Assembly: GCA_963753185.1 (NCBI GenBank)
Contig: CAVWBO010000007.1
Coordinates: forward strand, 1,302,001-1,366,000
DNA: 64,000 nt
Source of the DNA: SZUA-442 sp963753185
GTDB taxonomy: Bacteria; Actinomycetota; Acidimicrobiia; Spongiisociales; UBA5794
Reading direction: 5' to 3'
Shown here: one piece after another, positions 23,759-37,478 of the stretch
Position numbering within the stretch: position 1 is the first letter of the stretch
How the letters are laid out: every line of letters begins with the position of its first letter
Translations under genes and position numbers: made by a program
The notes under the pieces: model-generated
Seen by the model: only the letters and a program-made list of their open reading frames with translations
What the model was told of the DNA's origin: nothing
The model's database searches: none

Positions 23759-25356
23759 GAGCCGAAAGCGTACATGAACCCGTCCCGCGAACCCACGTAG
23801 ATCCTCCCGTTCCACACCGCCGGTGTCGACTCGATGCATCCCCCTGTTGCGAGTGCGTGCGTCCACATCTCGGTCGGCTTCAAGGGATCGCTGAGGTCAT
23901 ACGCTCGCAGGGCCGACTGGTCAGAGAAGCAATCGACGGCGATGACGAGCACTCCATCGGCGATCACCGGCGACGACCACGCATTCACGCCGACATCGTC
24001 CGACCACACGATCGCGCCGTTGTCTGTTGTGATCGCCAGCAGGTTCCCGCTGTCCGTGGCGACGTACAGGATGCCGTCGGGGTGGAGGGCCGGAGTCGCC
24101 CAGGCACCTGTGTCCTGTCCCCTCGCGGCGGGTATCTCCACGGTCCACACGATCGGCGAGATGCTCGTGAGGGGATCCCCCACCGGTATCGAAGTGTCGA
24201 GCTTGACCAGCTGACCGACCTCGCGGACACGGCGGGCAGCCGTGTTGTTGGTCTTCTCGTGATCTGCGTGGGCAACGACGTAGACGTACCCCTCGGCGTC
24301 CACGGTGATCGTGGAGTCGATGTCATCACCGACCCAGAAGTCGAAGAACACTTCGGCTTCCCCGTTCTCGATGTCCTTCAGGTCGACGCCGACGACCCGT
24401 CCCCCGCTCGTCGCGAAGTATGCCTTCTGCTCGAAGATCGCGGTCGAGTTCTCGACGGAGTGCTGACGTCCCAGCAGCTCGAAGAGGTCGTCGGTCCAGG
24501 CGGGCATCTGGTACACGACCTCCGGTGCCACGGTGACCATCCCGTCGGCGTCGTAGCCGCGGTTGAGCTTGATGGCGAACCACCACGAGTTCTCCCCGCC
24601 GACATAGAGCATGTCGTCAACGACCACCGGGTTCGAGTCCCAGTCGTCGTTCCACATGCCGTCGACAGCCTTGGCATGGAGTGACCAGAGCTCGCGGACC
24701 TCGTCCCCGTCGAGCGCGAGGATCCGGAACCGGGGATCCCGAGACCCCGCGTAGAGCAGGGGGAAGCCATCGGGATCGAGCGTGACGGTTCCCTTGATGA
24801 TGTCGCCCATGTCGAATCCGGGTCGGAGTTTCTCGCCCGTGTCGGCATCCAGGAAGTGGATCTGCTTGTCGTATGCACCGAAGATGAGCTCCGTGGTCCC
24901 ATCAGCGAGTTCATGGACGAGCGGCTGGCCGGTCCACCCGGTTCCGTACCACCACTTCTCCTCGTCACCTTCCGGGGAGAGCCCCGCCATCGGGGAGTCG
25001 GGGTAGCGCCACAGCTGTTCGGGAGCCGAAGCGGGGACAGGGCCCGTTCCGAAGAAGGTCCTCGTCGGATTGCCCCGGAACATGGTGAGACCTTCCACCG
25101 TGCCCCACGGCCTGAACACGGTGTCTGGCGTGACGACCCCCGTTGGGCGAGGAGCGAACGTCGTCGATGTGGACGTCGATGTCGCTGTTGGGTCCTGTGT
25201 TCCGGTGACATCTGTGGGCGTTGTCGCCAGTGTCCCCGATGGCGCCGCAGTCGTCGTCGGGTTCATCGTGTCGGCCGCGATCACGTTCTCTCCTCCCGCC
25301 ACGCATGACGATGTGAGGATGGCGACGGCGAGGGAGACGAGTGCGGCGGTGCGCAT
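23755..25356 (-). CDS. PQQ-type beta-propeller lipoprotein
   Basis: A 533-residue exported protein. The signal peptide ALVSLAVAILTSSC ends in a lipobox (LTSSC), followed by about 60 residues of Thr/Ser/Pro linker. The rest is an outer-membrane-dehydrogenase-like propeller with repeated blades such as ILYVATDSGNLLAITTDNG, IYVGSRDGFMYAF, LIFGAYDKQIHFLDADTG and YVGGENSWWFAIK, and conserved Trp-docking residues. No catalytic PQQ-binding residues are evident, so it is probably a binding or scaffold propeller at the cell surface. The start ATG 25356 places the signal peptide at the N-terminus. It overlaps the EEP-like gene by GTGA. Confidence 0.85.
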   Translation of the reverse strand: MRTAALVSLAVAILTSSCVAGGENVIAADTMNPTTTAAPSGTLATTPTDVTGTQDPTATSTSTSTTFAPRPTGVVTPDTVFRPWGTVEGLTMFRGNPTRTFFGTGPVPASAPEQLWRYPDSPMAGLSPEGDEEKWWYGTGWTGQPLVHELADGTTELIFGAYDKQIHFLDADTGEKLRPGFDMGDIIKGTVTLDPDGFPLLYAGSRDPRFRILALDGDEVRELWSLHAKAVDGMWNDDWDSNPVVVDDMLYVGGENSWWFAIKLNRGYDADGMVTVAPEVVYQMPAWTDDLFELLGRQHSVENSTAIFEQKAYFATSGGRVVGVDLKDIENGEAEVFFDFWVGDDIDSTITVDAEGYVYVVAHADHEKTNNTAARRVREVGQLVKLDTSIPVGDPLTSISPIVWTVEIPAARGQDTGAWATPALHPDGILYVATDSGNLLAITTDNGAIVWSDDVGVNAWSSPVIADGVLVIAVDCFSDQSALRAYDLSDPLKPTEMWTHALATGGCIESTPAVWNGRIYVGSRDGFMYAFGS

Positions 25357-25431
25357 CGGGGCGAGTGTAGAAACCGGCTCCCGGTAGTCGAGGTACCCGT
25401 GGCGTCCCGGAGTCACCCCTAGTCTCGGGCC

Positions 25432-26274
25432 ATGGCTGTGGTCGTTCAGTTCGGGCGAGACGTGTGGTCGAGGAGCGCCGAGCAGATCAGGCGCGCCGAC
25501 CCACTCCTCATGGGTGCGGCGATCGCATACAACAGCCTGTTCGCCCTGGTACCGCTCGCTCTGGCGTTCGCAGCGCTCCTGACGTTCTTCGACCCATCCG
25601 ACGAGGTCATCACCGACCTGTACGAGGCGATGGAGACGACGTTGCCCCCCGAGATCGCCTCCTTCCTCATCGACATCCTCGCCCAGTCAGTCGTGTGGGT
25701 CCAGAACGAGCGTGGGTACATCCTCGTCATCTCGCTGCTCATCGCCCTGTGGTCGGGCTCGCGCGCCGTGTACGCGGTGCAGAAGGCGTTACGCGCCGTC
25801 GAAGGAGGGCGCGATGAGCGGGGCTATCTGCGCTCGCGCTTGTTGGGCATTGCGGTGACGGTCGTGGGTGGCATGGGCGTCCTTGGCGCGTACGCCGTCG
25901 GTCTCCTCGGCAACCGCATTTGGAGCCGAATCGCCGACTTCCTCGGCGTCGGTGGAACGGGGATGGCCCGTGTGATCGTCGCGGTGATCGCCGTTGCATT
26001 CGTGTGGTTCCTGTTGTGGGCGATCTACCAGTGGGGTCCTCCACAGCCCATGGCGCACGCTGGCATCGTTGCGGGCTTCGTTGCAGGACTCGTGGTGTTC
26101 GGGACACTCCTGGCCGCCAGACTGTCGCCCGAGATCGGTTCAGGGACGATCGCGGTGCTCGGAACGGCGGGTGTGTTCCTCGTGTGGCTGTACTACATCG
26201 GAGTCGTCGTCGTCGCCGCACCGACGATCATCGCAGCGTTTGCTGGAGCGTTCGGGGATCTCGACCTGCGGTAG
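25432..26274 (+). CDS. YihY/UPF0761 (BrkB-type) membrane protein
   Basis: A 280-residue protein with six hydrophobic helices and the family signatures AAIAYNSLFALVPLALAF near the N-terminus, LIALWSGSRAVYAVQKALRAV in the middle, and AGVFLVWLYYIGVVVV near the end. Family members were once called ribonuclease BN by mistake; their true role is unknown, with transport or envelope functions proposed. It diverges from the PQQ lipoprotein gene (75 bases between starts) and precedes the ABC exporter by ten bases, so it is probably the first gene of that operon. Confidence 0.9.
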   Translation: MAVVVQFGRDVWSRSAEQIRRADPLLMGAAIAYNSLFALVPLALAFAALLTFFDPSDEVITDLYEAMETTLPPEIASFLIDILAQSVVWVQNERGYILVISLLIALWSGSRAVYAVQKALRAVEGGRDERGYLRSRLLGIAVTVVGGMGVLGAYAVGLLGNRIWSRIADFLGVGGTGMARVIVAVIAVAFVWFLLWAIYQWGPPQPMAHAGIVAGFVAGLVVFGTLLAARLSPEIGSGTIAVLGTAGVFLVWLYYIGVVVVAAPTIIAAFAGAFGDLDLR

Positions 26275-26284
26275 GGTTGGCGGG

Positions 26285-28045
26285 ATGCGCCGTGGAACCT
26301 CCCACCTGTCCGACATCCGGACGGGTCTCGACCTGTTGTGGCGTGTCCTGCGCCACTACTGGCGAATTGCGGCCCTGTCGATCGTCGGCGCCCTCATCTG
26401 GATGGCGATGGTGGTCACCATCCCGTACTTCGTCGGCCGTACCGTGGACATCGCCGTTGATGAGGCCGATTGGTCGTTGGTGTGGCCGATCCTCGCCGGC
26501 CTGCTCCTCGTGGCGATCGTCGAGGCCCTCGGGATCGGCATGCGTCGGTACTTCGGCTTCAAGCTCTCGTACCGCGCCGAAGCCGACATCCGGAACCGGC
26601 TCTTCACGCACATCCAACGGATGGCCTTCTCGTTCCATGACGTGACCTCGACCGGCCAGCTCATGGCTCGGGCATCGTCGGACCTCGGCCAGGTCAGGCT
26701 CATCCTCGCGATGCTCCCCATCACCCTTGCGAACCTCGCCCTGTTCGTGGTCGTGGCGGTCGTCCTCGTCGTGATCGACCCGGTGCTCGGTGGCGTCGCA
26801 GCACTCATGGTTCCCGCGCTGCTTGTGACGTCCGCCCGGTTCGCGAGCAGGGTCGTCGGCTACTCATTCGATCTGCAGGAGCGGCTCTCCTCGCTGTCAC
26901 ACGTCGTCGAGGAGACCGTCACCGGGATCGAGGTCGTCAAGAGCTATGGGCAGGAGGCACAGCACCAGGCGCGTCTCGACGACGAGGCCGATCTGATCTA
27001 CGACGCGGCGATGGACATGGCCCGAGAGCGGGCGATTCATCGACCGCTCTTCGAGATCATCCCTGCACTCGGCACGGTGGCCGTGCTCGTCATCGGCGGT
27101 GTCAGGGTCGTCGATGGTGCGGTCTCGATCGGAGAGTTCGTGTCCTTCACCCAGTACCTGGCCGTCATGGTCCTCCCCCTGATGATCACCGGCTGGTTCT
27201 TCGCGAACCTCCCGAGGTCTGCTGCTGCGGCGACACGCATCGACGAGCTGATCGAAACCGAGCCCGATGTGATGGAGCCAGCGCATCCCCGTCGGCTCGC
27301 CGAGGGCCCGGGCGAGATCCGCTTCGAAGGTGTGAGGTTCCGCTATCCGAGTGGTGCCGAGGTCCTCTCGGGGATCGACCTCGTGATCCCTGGTGGCACC
27401 AGCGTCGGCCTCGTCGGCGCGACCGGAGCGGGGAAGACGACCCTTGCCCACCTGATCCCGAGGTTCTACGACGTCACCAGCGGGTCGGTTTCGATCGACG
27501 GGGTCGACGTTCGTGAGATCGGGCTCGAGCAACTCCGCAACGAGGTCGCCGTCGTGTTCCAGGAGACCTTCCTGTTCTCGGCTTCGATCGAGGACAACAT
27601 CCGCATCGGGGATCCCTCGGCGTCAGACGAACAGGTCCGGTCCGCCGCACGCCTCGCGAGGGCCCACGACTTCATCTGCGAGATGCCGGACGCGTACCGG
27701 ACGGTCGTCGGTGAACGCGGTGCGACACTGTCAGGTGGCCAGCGACAGCGCGTGAGCCTCGCACGAGGGGTCATCAGGGACCCCCGAGTGCTCGTGCTCG
27801 ATGATGCGACGTCCTCCGTCGACGCGGTCGTCGAGGCCGAGATCCAAGCTGCCCTCAGGCAGGTGATGGCTGGGCGAACCACGGTGATCGTCGCACACCG
27901 GACCTCGACACTCTCCCTTGTCGACAACGTGGCCTTCATCGAGAACGGATCGATCGTCGCATTCGGACCCCACGCGGCACTCCTCGAGGATGTGCCGCGA
28001 TACTCAGAGGTCCTCGCTGCAACGGACCTCGAGGTTTCCCTGTGA
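26285..28045 (+). CDS. ABC exporter subunit A (half-transporter with degenerate catalytic site)
   Basis: A 586-residue half-transporter: six membrane helices (about residues 25-300), then an ATPase with Walker A GATGAGKTT, Q-loop VVFQETFLFSASIEDN, signature LSGGQRQR, Walker B VLVLDDATSSVD and H-loop VIVAHRTS. The residue after Walker B is Asp instead of the catalytic Glu. This is the pattern of the degenerate partner in heterodimeric exporters such as TM287/288. Its partner follows immediately with a GTGA overlap. The expected complex is a drug or lipid exporter in the cytoplasmic membrane; the substrate is unknown. Confidence 0.93.
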   Translation: MRRGTSHLSDIRTGLDLLWRVLRHYWRIAALSIVGALIWMAMVVTIPYFVGRTVDIAVDEADWSLVWPILAGLLLVAIVEALGIGMRRYFGFKLSYRAEADIRNRLFTHIQRMAFSFHDVTSTGQLMARASSDLGQVRLILAMLPITLANLALFVVVAVVLVVIDPVLGGVAALMVPALLVTSARFASRVVGYSFDLQERLSSLSHVVEETVTGIEVVKSYGQEAQHQARLDDEADLIYDAAMDMARERAIHRPLFEIIPALGTVAVLVIGGVRVVDGAVSIGEFVSFTQYLAVMVLPLMITGWFFANLPRSAAAATRIDELIETEPDVMEPAHPRRLAEGPGEIRFEGVRFRYPSGAEVLSGIDLVIPGGTSVGLVGATGAGKTTLAHLIPRFYDVTSGSVSIDGVDVREIGLEQLRNEVAVVFQETFLFSASIEDNIRIGDPSASDEQVRSAARLARAHDFICEMPDAYRTVVGERGATLSGGQRQRVSLARGVIRDPRVLVLDDATSSVDAVVEAEIQAALRQVMAGRTTVIVAHRTSTLSLVDNVAFIENGSIVAFGPHAALLEDVPRYSEVLAATDLEVSL

Positions 28046-29817
28046 AGTACATGGCCTCTGCGGGGGATTACCGGATCGAACGGCCGGGAAGGCTTGTTGC
28101 GCGGGCAGCACGCCTGTCCGATGGCCTCGGATGGGCCCTGGCGGGGGCCGTGTTCGCCACCCTCGTCGCGACCGTGGTTCGCCTGATCGGCCCGATCGTC
28201 GTGCGAGCTGGGGTCGACGAGGGCATCACCGAAGGGGACAAGGAGGTCATCCTCATCGCAGGGGGGATCTACATCGCCCTCCTCGCCGTCCAGTACGTGA
28301 TCACACTGGTTTCGCAGTGGAGCGTCGCCTACGTCGGTGAGCAGTATCTCAAACAGCTCCGAGGGGTCGTGTTCGGTCGGATGCTGCGCCTGGACATGGG
28401 CTTCTTCTCCCGGTCCAAGAGTGGGGTGCTCGTCTCGAGGATGACGGCGGACATCGAGTCCCTCCAGGAGTTCGCATCCGACGGCGCCGTCATGGCGTTG
28501 AGCAACCTGCTGACCGTCGTCGGCGTGGCGATCGCCCTGTTCCTCGTGGACGCGCAGATGGCCTCTGCGGTGATGGCGGTTGTAGCCGTGCTGCTCATCG
28601 TGACTGTCGCCTTCCAGCGGCAGGCGCGGAAGGCCTACGACATGGTGCGCGAACGAATCGGCCAGGTCCTCGGTAGCTTGCAGGAAGGCATCACGGGCGT
28701 TCGTGTCGTCCAGGCATTCACGCAGGAGGGCGCCCAGGCACGCTCGTTCGGCCGCGTCAACGAGCGACACTTCGAAGCGAACATGGCGGCGGCGCGAGCC
28801 ATCTCGTGGTACTTCCCTGTCGTTGCCTTCCTCCGTGTCGTCGCGATCGCGGCGTCACTTGCCATCGGGACGCGGAGGGTCATCGATGGTTCGATGACCG
28901 TTGGGACCCTCGTGGCGTTCCTCTTGTACCTCGACTGGTTCTTCCAGCCCATCATCAACCTCTCGAACGTCTACAACCTCCTCCAGTCGGCGCTCGCCGC
29001 GCTTGGGAAGCTGTTCGGCCTGATGGACGAGGAGGTCGTCGTATCCGACAGGCATGGCGCGTTCGACATCCCCGATCCCGTTTCCGGCAGGGTGCGATTC
29101 GAGGGCGTGTCATTCGGGTACGGAGATGGCCCCCTCGTCGTCGTCGACATCGACCTCGACGTCGATCCTGGCGAGCGTGTAGCGATCGTGGGGGAGACAG
29201 GATCGGGAAAGTCGACCCTCGCAAAGCTCGCCATGCGCTTCTACGACCCGCGGGATGGCAGGGTCACCATCGATGATGTGGACCTGAGGGACACGACGGA
29301 GCGCTCTCGCGTCGAGGCATTGGCGCTGATTCCCCAGGACGGGTTCCTCTTCGCAGGGACGCTGCGCGACAACGTCAAGTACGCCAGGCCAGATGCGACC
29401 GACACCGAGGTGTGGACCGTGCTCGAGGCGATGGGGATCGCCGAATGGGTGTCGTCGCTTCCCGAGGGCCTCGACACAGAGGTCCGCGAGCGCGGAGGCA
29501 GGTTCTCCGCGGGCGAACGACAGCTCGTCGCCCTCGCCAGGGCATTCCTCGCCGATCCTGCCGTCATCGTCCTGGACGAGGCCACTTCGAACCTCGATCC
29601 CGAGACGGAAGCAAACGTCGAGACCGCGCTATCGGTGTTGCTCACAGGCCGGACATCGATCGTGATCGCACACAGGCTGAGGAGCGCCGAGCGCGCAGAC
29701 AGGGTGGTCATGGTGGACGATGGGCGCATCATCGCACGGGGCACCCACGACGAGCTGGTCCGCGACGTACCAAGGTACCAGGAGCTCGTCGAGGTGTGGC
29801 AGCGTGGGCTTGCATGA
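28042..29817 (+). CDS. ABC exporter subunit B (half-transporter)
   Basis: A 591-residue half-transporter starting at GTG 28042, which overlaps the stop of subunit A. Six membrane helices (about residues 28-310) precede an ATPase with Walker A GETGSGKST, Q-loop IPQDGFLFAGTLRDN, signature FSAGERQLV (non-consensus for LSGGQ), Walker B VIVLDEATSNLD with catalytic Glu present, and H-loop VIAHRLRS. Read together with subunit A, one composite ATP site combines this subunit's Glu with subunit A's intact LSGGQ, and the other combines subunit A's Asp with this altered signature: one active and one degenerate site. Confidence 0.93.
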   Translation: MKYMASAGDYRIERPGRLVARAARLSDGLGWALAGAVFATLVATVVRLIGPIVVRAGVDEGITEGDKEVILIAGGIYIALLAVQYVITLVSQWSVAYVGEQYLKQLRGVVFGRMLRLDMGFFSRSKSGVLVSRMTADIESLQEFASDGAVMALSNLLTVVGVAIALFLVDAQMASAVMAVVAVLLIVTVAFQRQARKAYDMVRERIGQVLGSLQEGITGVRVVQAFTQEGAQARSFGRVNERHFEANMAAARAISWYFPVVAFLRVVAIAASLAIGTRRVIDGSMTVGTLVAFLLYLDWFFQPIINLSNVYNLLQSALAALGKLFGLMDEEVVVSDRHGAFDIPDPVSGRVRFEGVSFGYGDGPLVVVDIDLDVDPGERVAIVGETGSGKSTLAKLAMRFYDPRDGRVTIDDVDLRDTTERSRVEALALIPQDGFLFAGTLRDNVKYARPDATDTEVWTVLEAMGIAEWVSSLPEGLDTEVRERGGRFSAGERQLVALARAFLADPAVIVLDEATSNLDPETEANVETALSVLLTGRTSIVIAHRLRSAERADRVVMVDDGRIIARGTHDELVRDVPRYQELVEVWQRGLA

Positions 29818-29872
29818 CCCGTGATCGGGTTCCCTGACCGCTTGGGGCACCTCCGGCATCTACCCTCGCACG

Positions 29873-30538
29873 ATGCAACCCACGTCACCACGATCCACCG
29901 TCCGTCGGCTCCCTGATCGGGGCAGGTACGACGCCCACACCGTCCACGCCATCCTCGACGAGGCCCTCATCTGCCATGTGGGCTTCGTCACGGTTGAGGG
30001 TCCTGTCGTCATCCCGACGATCCACGCCAGGGTCGGGGACACCCTGTACCTGCACGGGTCCCCGGCGTCACGGATGATGCGGACAACGGTGGGGGAGCAG
30101 GTCAGTATCGCGGCGACCATCGTCGACGGGATCGTCGCAGCCCGCTCGCTGTTCCACCACTCGCTCAACTACCGGTCGGTCGTGGCGTTCGGGACACCTC
30201 GTCTCGTGACGGATCCCGACGAGCGCATGACCGCCTTCCAAGCGATCACCGAGCACATGCTTCCCGGACGGTGGGACGAGGCGCGGTGGCCGTCGGTCAA
30301 GGAGGACAAGGGGACGAGGCTCCTCGCCGTGGAGATCGATGAGGCATCCGCCAAGGTCCGCTCCGGTCCTCCCGGGGACGATGTCGAGGATCTCGGATCA
30401 GGCATCTGGGCGGGCGTCATTCCCCTGTCGACCGTGGCGGGCCCTCCCCAGCCATCACCCGACCTCGAGGACGGCGTGGCCGTGCCCCCGTCGGTGCGCG
30501 GTTACGGCACCCCGCCGGAGGACGTCAGCGGGCGTTGA
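29873..30538 (+). CDS. pyridoxamine 5'-phosphate oxidase-like flavin-binding protein
   Basis: A 221-residue protein of the split-barrel FMN-binding superfamily, nearest to the NimA/PPOX-like group: LDEALICHVGFVTVEGPVVI, then TLYLHGSPASRMM (phosphate contact), the strand VSIAATIVDGIVAARS, SLNYRSVVAFGTPRLV and the late helix with EHMLPGRWDEAR. The His/Arg layout fits FMN or F420 reductases that act on small heterocycles; true PNP oxidase activity is unlikely. It follows the ABC exporter by 55 bases and its last 14 bases overlap the convergent luciferase-like gene. Confidence 0.85.
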   Translation: MQPTSPRSTVRRLPDRGRYDAHTVHAILDEALICHVGFVTVEGPVVIPTIHARVGDTLYLHGSPASRMMRTTVGEQVSIAATIVDGIVAARSLFHHSLNYRSVVAFGTPRLVTDPDERMTAFQAITEHMLPGRWDEARWPSVKEDKGTRLLAVEIDEASAKVRSGPPGDDVEDLGSGIWAGVIPLSTVAGPPQPSPDLEDGVAVPPSVRGYGTPPEDVSGR

Positions 30539-31322
30539 CCTCGTCCCGCCATGCGAGCCAGTCCATCACGGGCGCCATGTCATAGTCGGGACCGTTGAGC
30601 CCGAGGGTGATCTCGTCTGCCCCTGCGTCGAGCCACTCCTCCGCCCTGTCGATGTGGGCCGGGTTCACCCCGATCGAACGCTCGATCTCGCCCGCGTTGC
30701 GACCGACCTTGGAGCACCACTCATCGAGCACGGCATTCTTGTGCCTGAACGTCTCGGGATTGCCGAACCCGTGCCAGATATCCGCATACTCGGCAACGAT
30801 TCGCAGCGTCACCTTCTCCCCGCCCCCTCCGATGAGGATGGGGAGCGGTCCTGTGGGCTGCGGATCGAGTTCGGAGAGCCTGTGCTTGATGAGCGGCATC
30901 GCAGCGTCGAGCGCCCTCAGCCTCCCCGGGGCAGTTCCGAACTCATAGCCGTACTCGTCGTAGTCCTTCTCGAACCAACCAGATCCGATGCCGAGGATCG
31001 CCCTGCCACCGGAGATGACATCCACCGTGCGCGCCATGTCTGCGAGGAGCTGGGGATTCCGATACGAGTTGCATGTGACGAGTGGTCCGATCCTGATTCG
31101 CTCGGTCGCCTCCGCCCACGCACCCAACATCGTCCAGCATTCGAAGTGCTTCCCGACATTGGCATCGTTGCCGTAGGCGTCCCCTCCGTAGAGGGGGTAG
31201 AAGTGATCCCAGTTGTACAGGACGTCGACCCCGATCTCCTCCGCCTTGCTCGCGGCCCTTCGGATGTCGGCGTACTCCGCGTGCTGTGGGTGGATCTGGA
31301 CTCCGATGCGGACCTTCGACAT
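30525..31322 (-). CDS. F420-dependent luciferase-like oxidoreductase
   Basis: A 265-residue (beta/alpha)8 flavin-type enzyme of the LLM family. The N-terminus MSKVRIGVQIHPQHAEY gives the first strand, followed by the loop WDHFYPLYGGD, IRIGPLVTCNSYRNPQLLA (an F420-contact segment in the family), ISGGRAILGIGSGWFEKDYDEYG and PILIGGGGEKVTLRIVAEYAD. These are the marks of actinobacterial F420-dependent LLM proteins, some of which reduce double bonds or nitro groups. The substrate cannot be read. ATG 31322 is preferred over upstream in-frame ATGs because it begins exactly at the first strand. Confidence 0.9.
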   Translation of the reverse strand: MSKVRIGVQIHPQHAEYADIRRAASKAEEIGVDVLYNWDHFYPLYGGDAYGNDANVGKHFECWTMLGAWAEATERIRIGPLVTCNSYRNPQLLADMARTVDVISGGRAILGIGSGWFEKDYDEYGYEFGTAPGRLRALDAAMPLIKHRLSELDPQPTGPLPILIGGGGEKVTLRIVAEYADIWHGFGNPETFRHKNAVLDEWCSKVGRNAGEIERSIGVNPAHIDRAEEWLDAGADEITLGLNGPDYDMAPVMDWLAWRDEVNAR

Positions 31323-31477
31323 GCTGCTCCTCGCCATGGCTGGGAGCGGGAATCTAGCGGCGGCCACGTTCCGGGATGTCGGGTGCATAGCATGGGGTTC
31401 ATCGGGGCGGTGCCATCGGAGGGTCTTCGGCAGGCCCTGCATCCATCAGACCGTGACGATCGTGGGAGAATCCACCA

Positions 31478-32710
31478 ATGACCGACTTCACCATCCGCCC
31501 CGTCACGTCCGAGGAGTACCCGGCGTTCGTGGAGGCGTTCATCGACGGGTTCGGGGACGACCTCCCGTCTGAGGGGTTTCCGGAGCTCGTCCGCTCGACG
31601 CTTCCACCGGAGCGAACGCTCGCCGTGTTCGAGGGACCGAACATCGTCGCGACGTTCGGGGGTTACGCACTCGATGTGACCATTCCCGGTGGCTCCAGCC
31701 TCCCGATGGAAGGGACGACCGTCGTCACCGTGTTCCCGACCCACCGCCGGATGGGGATGCTGCGGGACATGATGACCGCGCACCTGGAGAACGCGGTAGG
31801 GGCCGGATACGCGATCGCCGGGCTCTGGGCCTCCGAGTCCGGCATCTACGGTCGGTTCGGGTACGGAATCGCGACCCAGCACCGGTCCTACACGCTGTAC
31901 GGGCCTTCGATCACGATGCGCCCCGGCGTCGTCGTCGATCGTGTTCGGCGCATCACGCAGGACAACGCCCTCGAGGCCTTTCGCCCCGTATTCGATCGCG
32001 TGCTTCGCACGAGGCCTGGGATGTACGCCCGATCCGAGGCATGGTGGACGAACGAGGTGCTGCCGGACGAGGAGTGGATGCGGCGCGGCCGTACCAAGCG
32101 ACGCTACATCGTCCACGACGGAGCAAACGGGGTGGATGGGTATGCCATGTACCGGCAGAAGAGTGGGGAGTCCGATGACGGCCACCCGAACGGCAAGGTC
32201 GACATCGGGGAGATCCTCGCCGAGACGCCACAAGCCTTCGCGTCATTGTGGGCATACCTCACGAGGATCGACCTGAGCCCGAACGTCGAGGCGTGGAACA
32301 CGCCGATCGACGACCCGCTCCCTGCGCTGGTCACCGAACCGCGGCGCGTCCGAACGACACGCGTATCCGATGCGCTCTGGATACGGATCCTCGATGTGCC
32401 GACCGCGCTCGAGGCACGGGCGTACGAGGAGGATGGCGAGGTGACGTTCGAGGTGGTCGACGCGTTCCGGCCTTCGACGTCCGGTACCTACACGCTCATC
32501 GTCGAGGACGGATCCGGCAGGGCCCAGCGCACAGCGACCGCGCCAAGCGTATCCGTGGATGTCGACGTCCTCGGTGCCCTCTATCTGGGAGGGGGCGATG
32601 CGATGGCCCATGCCGCTGCTGGCAGGCTCCGCGGGAACGAACGCGACGTCGAACTGCTCCACAGGCTGATGCGCACGGTGCGCCAGCCCTGGTGCAACCA
32701 GGTCTTCTGA
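31478..32710 (+). CDS. Eis-family GNAT N-acetyltransferase
   Basis: A 410-residue protein with the Eis layout: an N-terminal GNAT domain whose acetyl-CoA loop reads TVFPTHRRMGMLRDMM, the motif ASESGIYGRFGYGIATQHRSY, a second GNAT-like domain containing GYAMYRQKSGE and TPQAFASLWAYL, and a C-terminal sterol-carrier-like domain (about 300-410). The final LMRTVRQPWCNQVF ends in Phe, and the carboxylate of the last residue is catalytic in Eis proteins. Relatives acetylate aminoglycosides or protein lysines; the natural substrate here is unknown. It diverges from the luciferase-like gene. Confidence 0.9.
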   Translation: MTDFTIRPVTSEEYPAFVEAFIDGFGDDLPSEGFPELVRSTLPPERTLAVFEGPNIVATFGGYALDVTIPGGSSLPMEGTTVVTVFPTHRRMGMLRDMMTAHLENAVGAGYAIAGLWASESGIYGRFGYGIATQHRSYTLYGPSITMRPGVVVDRVRRITQDNALEAFRPVFDRVLRTRPGMYARSEAWWTNEVLPDEEWMRRGRTKRRYIVHDGANGVDGYAMYRQKSGESDDGHPNGKVDIGEILAETPQAFASLWAYLTRIDLSPNVEAWNTPIDDPLPALVTEPRRVRTTRVSDALWIRILDVPTALEARAYEEDGEVTFEVVDAFRPSTSGTYTLIVEDGSGRAQRTATAPSVSVDVDVLGALYLGGGDAMAHAAAGRLRGNERDVELLHRLMRTVRQPWCNQVF

Positions 32711-32833
32711 CGCTGTGACGATTTAGCGATCGCCGTCTCGAGTGATATCTTCCCTGCTCCTTCCCGGGCCTATCGGACCCGAGGGGCGCATGCGTGCACT
32801 TCGCGACCCCGGGGCGGACGATCCGAGGAGCCC

Positions 32834-37246
<4,413 letters not shown>

Positions 37247-37256
37247 CCGCCGAGGC

Positions 37257-37282
37257 GTGTGTCGGAACCGTGTGTCGGAACC
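37257..37282. repeat. two tandem copies of a 13-bp unit
   Basis: GTGTGTCGGAACC occurs twice head to tail (37257-37269 and 37270-37282), eleven bases after the gltB stop. A third partial unit (GTG) follows. Confidence 0.85.
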
Positions 37283-37331
37283 GTGCGCCCGGAACAATGC
37301 ACCGGCTCGCGACGTTGTACTGGGTACGAGT

Positions 37332-37395
37332 TACGACTCGCCCGGGTGGCCCGGTCTTCCCCCACTCCCACTCGCAGCCGCCCGGGCGAGTCGTA
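37332..37395. terminator. long hairpin between gltB and sufB
   Basis: TACGACTCGCCCGGG (37332-37346) pairs perfectly with CCCGGGCGAGTCGTA (37381-37395). The pairing continues inward through a G-U and three G-C pairs, giving about 19 bp around a 26-base loop. It is likely the gltB terminator, but the length and large loop also allow a regulatory leader role. Confidence 0.65.
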
Positions 37396-37446
37396 CCGTA
37401 AGTTCGGGGAATCGCAGGAACCGTCGGACCCGGCGGACGGATCCGG

Positions 37447-37478
37447 TATGATTCCACTAGACGCATAGTGCAAATGCG
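37447..37478 (+). promoter_or_regulatory. candidate sufB promoter element with operator
   Basis: A -10-like TATGAT lies at 37447-37452, without a clear -35. Ten to eleven bases later an inverted repeat CGCAT-N7-ATGCG (37462-37478) would overlap the transcription start, a plausible repressor site. No iron-sulfur regulator gene (SufR/IscR) is next to it. Confidence 0.4.

Noticed and set aside
37257..37282. Tandem 13-bp repeat considered as origin iterons
   Set aside because: Only two units, no DnaA boxes and no replication gene nearby.
37332..37395. Hairpin considered as part of a CRISPR array or IS end
   Set aside because: A single inverted pair without regular spacing, transposase or flanking target duplication.
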